A DNA stretch of 64,000 nucleotides from Candidatus Defluviilinea gracilis (GCA_016716235.1 JADJWS010000001.1:992001-1056000); one strand, 5' to 3'. Positions 7,775 to 16,769 are shown, counted from the stretch's first letter. The notes: generated by a model not told the origin, from the letters alone. Numbers and translations: made by a program.

Positions 7775-8677
7775 ATGAATTTTGACATTGGCGAAGTTCT
7801 ATCCCGCGCGGTGCAGATCACGTGGAAGAATAAATCGTTTTGGGGGTTGGTCATCCTTCCGATGCTGGTAAATTTCATTGGCATTCCGCTGTATTTTCTT
7901 CCGCTCTTCTTATTGGATGAAAACGGTTCGGGTGTGCCGGTCTTTTTCGAGAACCCGCTGTTCATTGTGTTCTTCTTTATCTTCCATGTTGTCTTCATCC
8001 TGCTCACGATCGCGCTAGCCACCTATGGCAATTCGGCTCTGGCGTTAGGCATCGTCCGCTTGGAGCGGGGCGAAGAGAAAACATCCTTCAAACAATTGTT
8101 ACTGGACGCGAAAACATATTTCCCCCGCATGTTGGGCATCATGTTCCTGACCACCTTTGTGATCGGCGCGATATTTTCCGCCATCTTCGGCTGTATGACC
8201 CTGTTCGGCATCGTCACCGCAGGCATCGGTTTTATTTGCATCCAGCCTCTTTTCATCCTAATGTACCCGGTCATGTTCATCCTGCAAGCATACATGGAAC
8301 AGGCGCAAGCCGCGGTAGTGGCAGACGAGATGGGGGTTATGGAATCGCTCGCCAAAGGCTGGGAATTGCTGAAGGCGAATTTCTGGCGGTTGGCGCTTCT
8401 CTCGCTGGTGGTGTATTTTGCCATGTCGGTGTTAAGCGGTATTATTGTTGCGCCGTTCATGATTCCCTTCTTTTTCCTTCCATTTTTTCTCGAATCCAAC
8501 AACTTTGACCCGACAACCTTTGGGCTGGCGCTGATGGGGATCATGCTCTTTTTCTTCCCGCTCATGGCGCTGGTGCAGGGGGTTGCGGTCACCTTCATGA
8601 AATCCGCGTATATCCTTGCATACCTGCGCTTGACACAAACGCCTGCCGCGCCTACCCTAGCGGAAGCGGCGGCATAA
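7775..8677 (+). CDS. Polytopic membrane protein, paralogue of the next gene
   Basis: 300 aa with about six hydrophobic segments (for example FWGLVILPMLVNFIGIPLYF and the LFGIVTAGIGFICIQPLFIL region). Function not recognised. The N-terminal frame MNFDIGEVLSRAVQITWKNKSFW and the segment MGVMESLAKGWELLKANFW are closely matched in the following gene (MNFNFGEVLTRAWQIIWKHKILW; MDVLPAITRGWEVFKANLG). The two therefore arose by tandem duplication. The start ATG is preceded by GAGGAG. It heads a run of closely spaced plus-strand genes ending with the cupin gene. Confidence 0.8.
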   Translation: MNFDIGEVLSRAVQITWKNKSFWGLVILPMLVNFIGIPLYFLPLFLLDENGSGVPVFFENPLFIVFFFIFHVVFILLTIALATYGNSALALGIVRLERGEEKTSFKQLLLDAKTYFPRMLGIMFLTTFVIGAIFSAIFGCMTLFGIVTAGIGFICIQPLFILMYPVMFILQAYMEQAQAAVVADEMGVMESLAKGWELLKANFWRLALLSLVVYFAMSVLSGIIVAPFMIPFFFLPFFLESNNFDPTTFGLALMGIMLFFFPLMALVQGVAVTFMKSAYILAYLRLTQTPAAPTLAEAAA

Positions 8678-8693
8678 CAGAAAGGAGTTCGCT

Positions 8694-9662
8694 ATGAATT
8701 TCAACTTTGGAGAAGTGCTCACCCGAGCCTGGCAGATCATTTGGAAGCACAAAATTCTGTGGGTTTTTGGCATCTTCGCCGGTTGCGGGCGAAGCGGAGG
8801 CAGTTTCAATTCAAATTTCAGTAGTCGAGGCAGTAACGGGGGAGACGGTCAGCCGCCCGAGATTCCTCCGCAAATGATGCGCTGGTTGCAAACCATCGAA
8901 CAGAATCTCACCACGATCATCATCGTTATGGTCGCCGTGGTCTGCATCATTTGGATCGTCACCACCTTCCTCAGCGCCATCGGCAAGATCGGCTTGATCC
9001 GCGGCACAGCGCAAGCGGAAGGCGGCGCGGCATCGCTCGTCTTCGGCGAACTATTCAGCGGAAGCGTTCCGTATTTCTGGCGCATGTTCGGTCTTTCGTT
9101 GATCTTAGGTTTGCCCGTTTTCATTATCGTCATGGCAATTGCTGTGGTCCTGGTTGGCGGCATCGCCGCAAGCGGAGGCAACGAAACCGCGATCGTTGGG
9201 ATCGTGGGAATGACGCCCATCATGATCGGTTGTTTATGCCTGCTCATGCCGGTCATGTTCGTGCTGGGCATGATCTTCCGCCAGGCAGAGAACGCGGTCG
9301 TGCTGGAGGAGATGGATGTCCTACCCGCCATCACGCGCGGGTGGGAAGTATTCAAAGCCAACCTCGGTCCGATCATCCTCATGGCGATCATCCTCGCCGT
9401 GATCGGGTTCGCGGCTGGTTTCGTCATCGTCCTCCCGATCTTCGCTATCGTCTTCCCGGCGATGATCGCCTTCATGGCGGGGCAAGGACAGAACCTAACG
9501 CCCCTATACATGATGGGCGCTTGTTTATGCCTCTTCATCCCCGTCGCCTGGTTGCTACAGGGAATCATCATCGCCTACGCCGAATCCGCATGGACGTTGA
9601 CCTACATGCGCTTGACCAAACCGCAGGATAACGCGCCGCTTCCCACTGAGGCAAATGCGTAG
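8694..9662 (+). CDS. Polytopic membrane protein, paralogue of the preceding gene
   Basis: 322 aa, about six membrane segments. It differs from its upstream twin by a Gly/Ser/Asn-rich extramembrane loop after the first segment (GRSGGSFNSNFSSRGSNGGDGQ region). AAAGGAG precedes the ATG, only 16 nt after the previous stop. Its stop overlaps the start of the FHA gene (ATGCGTAG), which points to translational coupling. Function unknown. The shared 'GW-x3-K/AN' motif before the fourth segment is typical of glycerophosphodiester-phosphodiesterase-like membrane domains, but I would not assign a function on that. Confidence 0.8.
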   Translation: MNFNFGEVLTRAWQIIWKHKILWVFGIFAGCGRSGGSFNSNFSSRGSNGGDGQPPEIPPQMMRWLQTIEQNLTTIIIVMVAVVCIIWIVTTFLSAIGKIGLIRGTAQAEGGAASLVFGELFSGSVPYFWRMFGLSLILGLPVFIIVMAIAVVLVGGIAASGGNETAIVGIVGMTPIMIGCLCLLMPVMFVLGMIFRQAENAVVLEEMDVLPAITRGWEVFKANLGPIILMAIILAVIGFAAGFVIVLPIFAIVFPAMIAFMAGQGQNLTPLYMMGACLCLFIPVAWLLQGIIIAYAESAWTLTYMRLTKPQDNAPLPTEANA

Positions 9663-11556
9663 ACTTCTCGCGCTCTTTCTCAGTGGATGCCTGCTCGCCG
9701 CTTCTTCGACATTCGCGTCCGCCCAAACCGGCGCGTATGCCGAGATCGTCAGCGTGGACACGCAGAACTTCCCACAAATTTCCGCGCTGTTGGACGTGTT
9801 TAACGCCAACGGCGGATTCGAATCGAATCTTCAGCCGTCCGATCTCACGGTCTACGAGGATGGTCAGCCGCGTCCGGTCGACGCGTTGACCCAGCTCGAA
9901 GTCCCGGCGCAGATCGTGGTGGCGGTCAACCCCGCGCCCGCGCTGGATGTGCGCGACTCGACCGGTCAACCGCGCTTTGCGGGTGTGTTAAACGCGTTGG
10001 GCGCGTGGGCAAACTCCCAACCCGCCGATTCGCGCGACGATCTGAATCTCGTGTCGCTCTCCGGGTCGCTCATCACGCATGGGACCGTGCAGGAATGGTT
10101 CGTCAGCCTAAGCTCGTTCAAGCCCGACTTCCGCAAGTCAGAACCGAACCTGCAAACCCTCTCGATCGCGCTCGATACCGCCTCCCTGCCGGTTTCACAG
10201 CCCGGCATGAAACGCGCCATCCTGTTCATCACGCCGCATCTCAACGATCCCAATATCGATAACTCCATCGCGCCGCTCATCCAACGCGCCGTGGAGTTAA
10301 AGGCGCGCGTCTTCGTCTGGTTTGTGGACGCGCCGGAGGAGTTCGTCTCGCCGAGCGCGAATGCCTTCAAATCGCTCGCCTTGCAGACCAACGGCTCGTT
10401 CGCCGCGTTCTCCGGCGCCGAAGCGTTGCCCGACCCGGCGATTTACTTCGCGCCGTTGCGGCAGATGTACACGCTCACATACGCCTCCGCCCTCAACACA
10501 GCCGGGGCGCACACCCTCGGACTGAACGTCGACACCCCGCAGGGACAGATATCCGCGCCGGCTGTTTCATTCAGCGCGGATATCCAGCCGCCCAACCCGA
10601 TCTTCCTCTCGCCGCCCTCGCAGATCACCCGCCAGCCGCCGGCAGACGACCCCTACAACACCGAAATCCTCACGCCGCAGACGCAGGTCATCAACATCGT
10701 CGTGGAATTCCCCGATGGACACAAACGCGACCTGACGCGCACCACGTTATACGTGGACGACGTTATCGTCGCCGAAAACACCCAGGCTCCATTTGAGCGC
10801 TTCGTTTGGGATCTCTCGGCCTATGAAGACAGCGCCCAACACACGATCGTCGTCGAAGCGGAAGATTCGCTCGGGTTGAAAAAATCGAGCATCGGCATCC
10901 CGGTCACCTTTACAGTGACGCCGGCACCTCGCGGAGTTCAGGCGTTATTCGCCCGCTATAGTTCCACCATCATCCTCGGAGCCATCGCGCTGGCAGGCAT
11001 CGCCCTGGTGGGAATCCTGCTCCGAAGCCGAAAGCCCCACACCCCCGCCACAAAAGAACGGAAATCGAAACCGCGCTTCGAAGACCCGCTCACCCAACCG
11101 GTGGCGTCCCTGACGGCGCCTCCCGCCTCGGCTACCAAGAAGGCAAAAACCGTTCCGCGTCGCACAAGTTGGCTCCCCTCCAGACCTGTGCGCGTGGCAG
11201 ACGCGCCCGCCTACCTCATCCGTCTCGTCAACGGAGGCGAGCCTGCCAGCGTGGCGCCGATACCGGTCACCGAAAAAGATATGACCTTCGGCACTGACCC
11301 GGTGCAATCGGTTCGCGTGCTGGACGATCCGTCCATTTCGCCGTTGCATGCCCGCATCAAACAGACCGATCACGGTGTTTTCACAATATACGACAACAAC
11401 TCGATCGCGGGCACGTGGGTGAACTTTGACCCGGTCCCGCGTGAAGGACGCCGCCTCGTCCACGGCGATCGGATCCACTTTGGGGGGCTGGTCTACCGCT
11501 TCGACTTGAAGCAAGCCCCCCCGGCGCCTGAACCGAGGGTTATATCCAAAAAGTAG
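9655..11556 (+). CDS. Secreted VWA-like protein with membrane anchor and C-terminal FHA domain
   Basis: 633 aa. A signal peptide (LLALFLSGCLLAASSTFASA) is followed by an extracytoplasmic region with VWFA-like features (about 75-300: VPAQIVVAVNPAPALDVRD, KRAILFITPH, VFVWFVDAPEEFVSPSANAF). A second beta-rich part follows (about 310-425). One membrane helix lies near 435-457 (IILGAIALAGIALVGILL), then a basic linker, and a cytoplasmic FHA domain at about 540-625 (TFGTDPVQSVRVLDDPSISPLHARI, then NNSIAGTWVN). FHA domains bind phosphothreonine, so the protein could carry phosphorylation state across the membrane. The next gene is a PP2C phosphatase, a likely partner. The kinase is not in the window. 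Confidence 0.82.
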   Translation: MRRLLALFLSGCLLAASSTFASAQTGAYAEIVSVDTQNFPQISALLDVFNANGGFESNLQPSDLTVYEDGQPRPVDALTQLEVPAQIVVAVNPAPALDVRDSTGQPRFAGVLNALGAWANSQPADSRDDLNLVSLSGSLITHGTVQEWFVSLSSFKPDFRKSEPNLQTLSIALDTASLPVSQPGMKRAILFITPHLNDPNIDNSIAPLIQRAVELKARVFVWFVDAPEEFVSPSANAFKSLALQTNGSFAAFSGAEALPDPAIYFAPLRQMYTLTYASALNTAGAHTLGLNVDTPQGQISAPAVSFSADIQPPNPIFLSPPSQITRQPPADDPYNTEILTPQTQVINIVVEFPDGHKRDLTRTTLYVDDVIVAENTQAPFERFVWDLSAYEDSAQHTIVVEAEDSLGLKKSSIGIPVTFTVTPAPRGVQALFARYSSTIILGAIALAGIALVGILLRSRKPHTPATKERKSKPRFEDPLTQPVASLTAPPASATKKAKTVPRRTSWLPSRPVRVADAPAYLIRLVNGGEPASVAPIPVTEKDMTFGTDPVQSVRVLDDPSISPLHARIKQTDHGVFTIYDNNSIAGTWVNFDPVPREGRRLVHGDRIHFGGLVYRFDLKQAPPAPEPRVISKK

Positions 11557-11580
11557 GATAGGCTGACCTCGTCCCTGCTG

Positions 11581-11586
11581 TATAAT
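11581..11586 (+). promoter_or_regulatory. -10 box upstream of the PP2C gene
   Basis: TATAAT lies 11 nt before the first of two consecutive ATG codons, leaving a leader of only a few nucleotides. Confidence 0.5.
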
Positions 11587-11597
11587 CTAAAAATCTT

Positions 11598-12470
11598 ATG
11601 ATGAAACGCACCGCGCGCGCGCATTTGAACGTTGAAGCCCAGACCCACGCCGGCATGACCGGCAAGAACAACGAGGATCGCTACGCGGTGGCATCGTTCG
11701 TTCTTGCCGGCAGTGAGCGGACTCCGTCGCTGTTCGCCGTGCTGGCAGATGGGATCGGCGGTCACCGGGCGGGCGAAGTGGCGGCGGAACTGGCGGTCAA
11801 TCATATCGTGGATGTGGTGGCAAAAAGCGACGGGCATCAGGTCCGCCGGACGCTCGAAGACGCGGTGGCAGATGCCAGCAACGCCATCGCCGCGCATTCC
11901 GCGTCGAACGACAACCTCAAGGGTATGGGCTCCACATGCGCCACAGTATGGATCGTGGGCGACCGCCTGTACACGGCTTCGGTGGGCGATTCGCGCATTT
12001 ACCTCCTGCGCGGCGGGAAGATTCAACAACTATCAGTAGACCATACCTGGATCCAAGAGGCGCTCGAGAAAAATATTATCACGCCCGAAACGGCGCGCGA
12101 ACACCCGAACGTGCATGTGATTCGCCGCTATCTCGGCTCCGCCGTGCCGCCCGAAGCGGATTTCCGCTTGAAACTCTCCAAAGAGGATAATGACGAGCAA
12201 GCGGAGGCGCATCAAGGGGTGAGACTTCAGCCCAACGATGTGGTTTTGTTGTGCAGCGACGGGCTGACGGACCTGGTCTGGAACGATGAAATTTTGGAAA
12301 CCGTGAATTCGAAACCCAACCTCAAAGAAGGCGCGGGGGCGTTGATCGCGCTCGCCAATTCGCGCGGCGGACACGACAACATCACCGTAGTGCTGGTCTC
12401 GATCCCCGCCGATTACGCCTCGAAGCAGGTCAAAAAACAGGATTGGCTTTCATGGCTGATGGGAGAATAA
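11598..12470 (+). CDS. PP2C-family serine/threonine phosphatase
   Basis: 290 aa. The metal-binding signatures are present in order: NNEDRYAV, VLADGIGGH, GSTCATVWI with VGDSRIYLLR, CSDGLTDLV and GGHDNITVVLV. Family role: Mn/Mg-dependent removal of phosphate from Ser/Thr, usually opposing Hanks-type kinases. It lies 41 nt after the FHA-domain gene and 4 nt before the cupin gene. No membrane segment is seen, so it is cytosolic, on the same side as the FHA domain. Starts ATG 11598 and ATG 11601 are both possible. Confidence 0.92.
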   Translation: MMKRTARAHLNVEAQTHAGMTGKNNEDRYAVASFVLAGSERTPSLFAVLADGIGGHRAGEVAAELAVNHIVDVVAKSDGHQVRRTLEDAVADASNAIAAHSASNDNLKGMGSTCATVWIVGDRLYTASVGDSRIYLLRGGKIQQLSVDHTWIQEALEKNIITPETAREHPNVHVIRRYLGSAVPPEADFRLKLSKEDNDEQAEAHQGVRLQPNDVVLLCSDGLTDLVWNDEILETVNSKPNLKEGAGALIALANSRGGHDNITVVLVSIPADYASKQVKKQDWLSWLMGE

Positions 12471-12474
12471 AACA

Positions 12475-12837
12475 ATGACCGTCAAACATTCCACCGACGT
12501 TGAGGCGAAAAACGTCGCCGCCGGGAAGGATACAACCATCCAGGTTCTCATCTCCTCGCAGGAGGGACCGAACTTCGCGCTGAGAAAATTTTCCATGCAA
12601 CAGGGCGGAGGCATGCCGCGCCACACCAACCTGGTCGAACATGAGCAATACGTCCTGCGCGGCGAAGCGGATATCACCGTCGGCGACGAGTCGCATCACG
12701 TGAAAACGGGCGATGTGGTTTTTATTCCCGAAGGCGTCATCCATTCGTATCAAAACACCGGGGCAGAACCGTTCGAGTTTTTGTGCATTGTCCCCAACAA
12801 GGAAGATAAGATCGTGATTGTGGATGAGGGGTGTTGA
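12475..12837 (+). CDS. Cupin domain protein
   Basis: 120 aa, single cupin. Motif 1 is partly visible (GGGMPRHTNLVEHEQYVLRGEADI, with H, H and E ligands) and motif 2 is DVVFIPEGVIHSYQNTG (His ligand). Probably a small metal-binding sensor or enzyme; the substrate is unknown. Only 4 nt separate it from the PP2C gene, so they are co-transcribed. Confidence 0.82.
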   Translation: MTVKHSTDVEAKNVAAGKDTTIQVLISSQEGPNFALRKFSMQQGGGMPRHTNLVEHEQYVLRGEADITVGDESHHVKTGDVVFIPEGVIHSYQNTGAEPFEFLCIVPNKEDKIVIVDEGC

Positions 12838-12901
12838 TGATTGAATCGATATGGGATACTTGGGCGGAGAAATTCGTCTAAGAAGAGAAGGACGTTGGAA
12901 G

Positions 12902-13927
12902 ATGGTCAAAAAACTTCCATGGCTTGTTACGATCGTGTTTCTCGCCGCCTGCGCCGCGCCGACTGAAATTCCCATTCTTTCTCCAACGATCACGGCGACT
13001 CAACTGCCAACCGCTTCGCCGACAGAAACCCCAACCTTCACCCCCACCCCCGAACCGACGGCGAACCCTGAGGACGCTTACTACCAATCCCTCACTCCTG
13101 AACAGCAGGCTCTTTTTGACCAAACCAAAGACATGACGGGGGAGGGCTTTACCCGCCAGTTCCTCGCCGAGCAAGGGCTGACCAGTTACCTCGCTTATTA
13201 CGATACAGACGGCGAAGTCGCCTTTGTGTGGAATTTCGAGCAGGGAAAACCAAATCCCGCCCTCAAGATCGAAAATAACCTCCTCATCAATGAAACTTCA
13301 GGGAGCCATATTATCTGGAACCCAGAACTCAACAGGGCGGAGGCGCAAAAAACTTTAGCCGATTACTTTCGATACGCCCGCGCCCGAGTAATTGCTGGGG
13401 CGAACCATGTGGAACTGGGCTACACGCTTGAGAGCGCTCTGGCAAATCCCTTGGCGCAACGGTATCTGGAAGAGGGCAGAAGAGTTACGCTACTGCCAAC
13501 TTCCCGAAATTACACAAATGTAGATGGAAGCCCCGCAAGATTTAGCGTCCCCGCTCAAAAAATTTTTATTTCTGGTGAAACGCCAATCGTCTTTCGAACT
13601 GTTCAGGAATTGGATGAAAACATGGTTGTTGTTTCTGGAAGATCTGATGGCAACAGATGGATGTTTTCTCGTAGTTTTGAACAGTCTCCAGAGGGGGCTC
13701 TATTTATTAATTACTTTGATGCTGGTTCCGACGCAAGTTTAGCCTCCTCAAATGACTCTAATTTGATTCTTGCGAGAAGATTGGCATTGTCATTTCATTT
13801 AATTTTTGGGAGAGCTGAGAGACCCAACACAATTGGTGTAGAAGATACAGTTACTGTATCATTTATCTTTAACGGCGTAGGATTACTTCCAAAAAAACCA
13901 CTCATTATCTATTCACACTCTCGTTAA
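12902..13927 (+). CDS. Lipoprotein of unknown function
   Basis: 341 aa from the ATG at 12902. This start gives a clean lipoprotein signal (VTIVFLAACAAP) followed by a Thr/Pro-rich spacer. Longer reading from 12851 adds an implausible basic leader. No known domain is recognised. Base composition changes within the gene: the first half is GC-rich like its neighbours, but from about 13500 onward it is clearly AT-rich (Asn, Ile and Phe codons), like the next two ORFs. This may mark the edge of an acquired segment or a gene fusion. Confidence 0.65.
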   Translation: MVKKLPWLVTIVFLAACAAPTEIPILSPTITATQLPTASPTETPTFTPTPEPTANPEDAYYQSLTPEQQALFDQTKDMTGEGFTRQFLAEQGLTSYLAYYDTDGEVAFVWNFEQGKPNPALKIENNLLINETSGSHIIWNPELNRAEAQKTLADYFRYARARVIAGANHVELGYTLESALANPLAQRYLEEGRRVTLLPTSRNYTNVDGSPARFSVPAQKIFISGETPIVFRTVQELDENMVVVSGRSDGNRWMFSRSFEQSPEGALFINYFDAGSDASLASSNDSNLILARRLALSFHLIFGRAERPNTIGVEDTVTVSFIFNGVGLLPKKPLIIYSHSR

Positions 13928-13946
13928 TTTTGTGCTACTATGAATT

Positions 13947-14480
13947 GTGGGAAAATATATAGCCATAACTCTTGTAATTCTTCTTGTGTTTTTTGCAGGG
14001 CTTTTTGGCTATATGTACTTTCAAGGAGCAAGTAGCGCTACTCCAAAAATCAAAAATGCCCAAGTGGAAATAGAAAATAAAGATAATCTGAGACTGCTTT
14101 TGAGTGACCTTGGCTGGTATAAAGCAAACACGCTTACCATGCTCTCGGGAATTACCATTCAGTCAAGCGAAGTAACTGGAATTGAGGTAGTTTATTCCAA
14201 TTTCAAACAACCATTTTTACAGCAAGGGGATGGGAAAGGTAATGTATTTGCCTCAGTTGACACTGAAATTGTGAATGATAAGCTGGTTTTTACCGTTCAT
14301 GTTGATCCCAAGAGACTAACTGAAGCACGGGATAGGAATTGGTGGATAGATAGTCAGGTAATTCGCGCTCTACATAAAATGCTAAACCCGAACACGACCG
14401 ATGAAATGCTCATTGAAAAAGACAGGCAAATGTTTGATAAATATAAGGGAAAGATTGATCTTTGGCACATAAAATTCTAA
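13947..14480 (+). CDS. Hypothetical membrane-anchored protein, AT-rich
   Basis: 177 aa from a GTG start. An N-terminal membrane helix (YIAITLVILLVFFAGLFGYMYF) is followed by an extracytoplasmic domain with no motif I recognise (it contains LLLSDLGWYKANTLTML and VDTEIVNDKLVFTVHVDPKRL). Its AT content is far higher than that of the flanking genes, and its codon use (AAA, ATA, TTT) is foreign to the window. It lies 20 nt after the lipoprotein and 4 nt before the Cys-rich gene. The three may have arrived or be expressed together. Confidence 0.6.
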   Translation: MGKYIAITLVILLVFFAGLFGYMYFQGASSATPKIKNAQVEIENKDNLRLLLSDLGWYKANTLTMLSGITIQSSEVTGIEVVYSNFKQPFLQQGDGKGNVFASVDTEIVNDKLVFTVHVDPKRLTEARDRNWWIDSQVIRALHKMLNPNTTDEMLIEKDRQMFDKYKGKIDLWHIKF

Positions 14481-14484
14481 AGGC

Positions 14485-15036
14485 ATGAAAAAATTGATTT
14501 CACTTTTTTTGATATTGAATGGTTTTATATTTGCAAAAGATGTATATGCACAGGTGGGGTGTTGTACAGGCACTGTAACAACTGGAGAGGTTTATTGCCC
14601 ATCAGGTGGTAATGATAAAACAAATTGGTATTGCACGAATACCAGTACTGCTTATGGCTGTGGGGGGTTGGATTACTCAACCTGCGTTAATACTAGACCC
14701 GATCCAACAAGCGCGATCAGTTGCGGACAATCGGGAGTAACTTGCACAGGCTGTGGATGGTCGACAACGGCATGTAGCGGTGGGGGAGGCATAGGCGAGC
14801 CGTGCTCAAACGACTCCGACTGCTCTTCGGGAAGGTGCAGCGCCCAACGGGGAATCTGTGTCGACGCGGGAGGCTTTATCTGCCCGGAAGACCCCCCTTT
14901 CGTATCTTTCCTCTTTCACCTTTCTTTGAGTAGAGGAAAGATCGCGCTTAATTACAACGCCTGTTTCGCGGGCATCCCCGCTTTGCGCGGATATTTCTCC
15001 GGCGTCGCCGCGACCTTGTCCACCAGCACGAGATAA
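14485..15036 (+). CDS. Secreted Cys-rich protein, probably truncated at its 3' end
   Basis: 183 aa. A signal peptide (LISLFLILNGFIFAKDVYAQ) is followed by about 18 Cys in roughly 110 residues, including GEPCSNDSDCSSGRCSAQRGICV, a spacing typical of disulphide-rich secreted modules. After about residue 135 the frame enters a CCTCTTTC/CTTTCTTTGAG repeat and then reads antisense through the 3' end of rsmG (14952-15036). The last 45 or so residues are therefore probably not native, and the real C-terminus appears lost. AT-rich at its 5' end. Function unknown. Confidence 0.5.
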   Translation: MKKLISLFLILNGFIFAKDVYAQVGCCTGTVTTGEVYCPSGGNDKTNWYCTNTSTAYGCGGLDYSTCVNTRPDPTSAISCGQSGVTCTGCGWSTTACSGGGGIGEPCSNDSDCSSGRCSAQRGICVDAGGFICPEDPPFVSFLFHLSLSRGKIALNYNACFAGIPALRGYFSGVAATLSTSTR

Positions 15037-15662
15037 CGATCATCTTCAACATCTGGTAAATTCACGGGGATCAACTCTCTTAATTCACCACCCAACAACT
15101 TCATCGCCTTTTTCGCGGACTTCGCTTCGGCGCGCGCGGTTTCGCCTTTTTGCGCGAGCATCGTCCCGTTCACTTTGACCAGCGGCAAAAGATATTCGCT
15201 CAACACGTTGAGGTTCGCCACCGCGCGCGCCACTGCCCAGTCGTATGCCTCGCGGTGATTTTTGTTGTGTCCCAGATCTTCCGCGCGGGCTTGGATGACA
15301 CTCACTTCACTCAATCCCAGCGTGCCGACGATGTGCTGGCAAAACATCGCCTTCTTGCCCACCGAATCGACGACGGTCAATTTCAAATTGGGGTAGAGGA
15401 TTTTCAGCGCAAGCCCGGGGAACCCCGCGCCAGTCCCCACGTCGATGAGCGAGGCGGGCGGATTCGCATTCCACGCCAACACGCACGAGAACGAATCCAA
15501 AAAATGTTTCGTGCGGATGGATTCCGAATCGCGGATGGCGGTCAGGTTGAATTTCTGGTTCCACTCCAGCAATTCTTTTTCATACGTGATCAACGACATC
15601 ACCTGCCTGCCTGTGATGTGAACGTTGAACAACTCCTGCGCCGCGCGGACGAGTTTTTCCAT
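14952..15662 (-). CDS. rsmG: 16S rRNA (guanine527-N7)-methyltransferase
   Basis: 236 aa. SAM-binding motif LIDVGTGAGFPGLALKI, followed by TVVDSVGKKAMFCQHI, and ARAEDLGHNKNHREAYDWAVARAVANL, all typical of RsmG/GidB. Role: methylates G527 of 16S rRNA. The N-terminal segment (FNVHITGRQVMSLITYEKELLEWNQKFNLTAI) matches the family. A TATAAT box lies 7 nt before the ATG, so the message is probably leaderless. Its 3' end is overlapped by the antisense Cys-rich ORF. Confidence 0.95.
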   Translation of the reverse strand: MEKLVRAAQELFNVHITGRQVMSLITYEKELLEWNQKFNLTAIRDSESIRTKHFLDSFSCVLAWNANPPASLIDVGTGAGFPGLALKILYPNLKLTVVDSVGKKAMFCQHIVGTLGLSEVSVIQARAEDLGHNKNHREAYDWAVARAVANLNVLSEYLLPLVKVNGTMLAQKGETARAEAKSAKKAMKLLGGELRELIPVNLPDVEDDRYLVLVDKVAATPEKYPRKAGMPAKQAL

Positions 15663-15669
15663 GGGTGGG

Positions 15670-15675
15670 ATTATA
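15670..15675 (-). promoter_or_regulatory. -10 box for leaderless rsmG
   Basis: TATAAT on the minus strand, 7 nt before the rsmG ATG, with no room for a Shine-Dalgarno sequence. Confidence 0.55.
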
Positions 15676-15729
15676 CCTGTTGAAAACCTTTCCTCTTTCT
15701 TCTTTCCTTTGCGATGAAAGAGGAAAGAA

Positions 15730-15757
15730 GAAAGACCGCCAAATATGACGGTCTTTC
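15730..15757 (-). terminator. Hairpin terminator after the DUF4349 gene
   Basis: GAAAGACCGCC / GGCGGTCTTTC-type stem with an AATATGA-like loop. On the minus strand it is followed by a T-rich stretch (TTTCTTCTTTCC) that is itself a repeat with an inverted partner at about 15690-15712. Confidence 0.6.
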
Positions 15758-15782
15758 GTGTTTGCTTGCTTGCAGAAGAGCC

Positions 15783-16769
15783 TTACTTCTTCACTTCCTC
15801 TTTCACTTCCACAGCCGCTTTCGCTTTGGCGAACCTGCGATACAACTTTCGTCCGCCGAGGAACAGAAGGTACAGCGGGATGGCAACCAGAACCAGCGCG
15901 GGAAGCGTGTATAACACGAAGCGGATCAGGAACTGGATGAAACCCTGCGTGAAGTAGATCAAGTCCTGAATGGCGTCGTTGGCTGTGCCTTCCAGTTTCC
16001 AGCCGCCGATCTCCACCGGTTGGACGGTCTCTTCGGCGATCAAGCGGATGCTGACCGCGGAGAGCGCAACCGACTCATCGTAGTATTTGATCTGCCCTTT
16101 CAGCACCTCGATCTCGCTTTGGATGATCTGCAATTGGGTATAGACCGCCAACACATCCTCGGTCTCATCGGCGGCGTCGAGGATCTCCAGCAGTTTCTTC
16201 TCGGCGGCTTGTTTGGCTTTGAGTTGCGACTGCAAATCCACGTAGATGTTGGTCACATCTTCGCCGGTGCGGTTCTCGTAGTTCACCTCCACCGCGCCTT
16301 CTTTGATGGCTTTGAGCGCGTCATCGAGTTTCTCCTGCGGCACGCGGATGGTGATCGAGGCTTCCGGCGCTTCCACGCTGTTGGGTCCGTAATAGGTGGT
16401 GTACAGGTTCGACGAAACCACGAATCCGCCCATTTCTTTTGCCAGGGCTTCGATCTCGCTCATGCGCGTTTTCGGGTCGGCGACCACAATGGCAAGGTCC
16501 GCGTTCTGGATGACCATGCGCTCTTGAGACTGGGTGATGAGCGAGGTTTGCGCCTGGTCGCTGAGCGGTTGAATCGGCGCGCTGGCAAGTTCTTCCGGCG
16601 CGGGTGGCGCAAACACATCGGGCGCTCCGCCCCCGCCGTACCCGGGAAGCGCGTAGTTTATGGTGCTATACGTCCTTCCTACTTGCAGGCCGAATATATT
16701 CATCAGCAACGAACCGACGAGGACAAAAGCAAGCGCTACCGATAGAATGATCAAAATTGGGCGTTTCAT
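15783..16769 (-). CDS. DUF4349 domain membrane protein
   Basis: 328 aa from the ATG at 16769, which has a good AGGAGAAG element 5 nt upstream (a longer frame to 16793 lacks one). N-terminal membrane segment (ILIILSVALAFVLVGSLLMNIF), then a DUF4349-type region. This region starts with RMVIQNADLAIVV and contains VSSNLYTTYYG, SITIRVPQEKLDDAL and a coiled-coil stretch (LQSQLKAKQAAEKKLLEILDAADETEDVLAVYTQLQIIQSEIEVLKGQIKYY region). A second membrane helix (LPALVLVAIPLYLLFLG) and a Lys/Glu-rich tail follow. Proteins of this type are common and uncharacterised in Chloroflexota. Confidence 0.85.
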   Translation of the reverse strand: MKRPILIILSVALAFVLVGSLLMNIFGLQVGRTYSTINYALPGYGGGGAPDVFAPPAPEELASAPIQPLSDQAQTSLITQSQERMVIQNADLAIVVADPKTRMSEIEALAKEMGGFVVSSNLYTTYYGPNSVEAPEASITIRVPQEKLDDALKAIKEGAVEVNYENRTGEDVTNIYVDLQSQLKAKQAAEKKLLEILDAADETEDVLAVYTQLQIIQSEIEVLKGQIKYYDESVALSAVSIRLIAEETVQPVEIGGWKLEGTANDAIQDLIYFTQGFIQFLIRFVLYTLPALVLVAIPLYLLFLGGRKLYRRFAKAKAAVEVKEEVKK

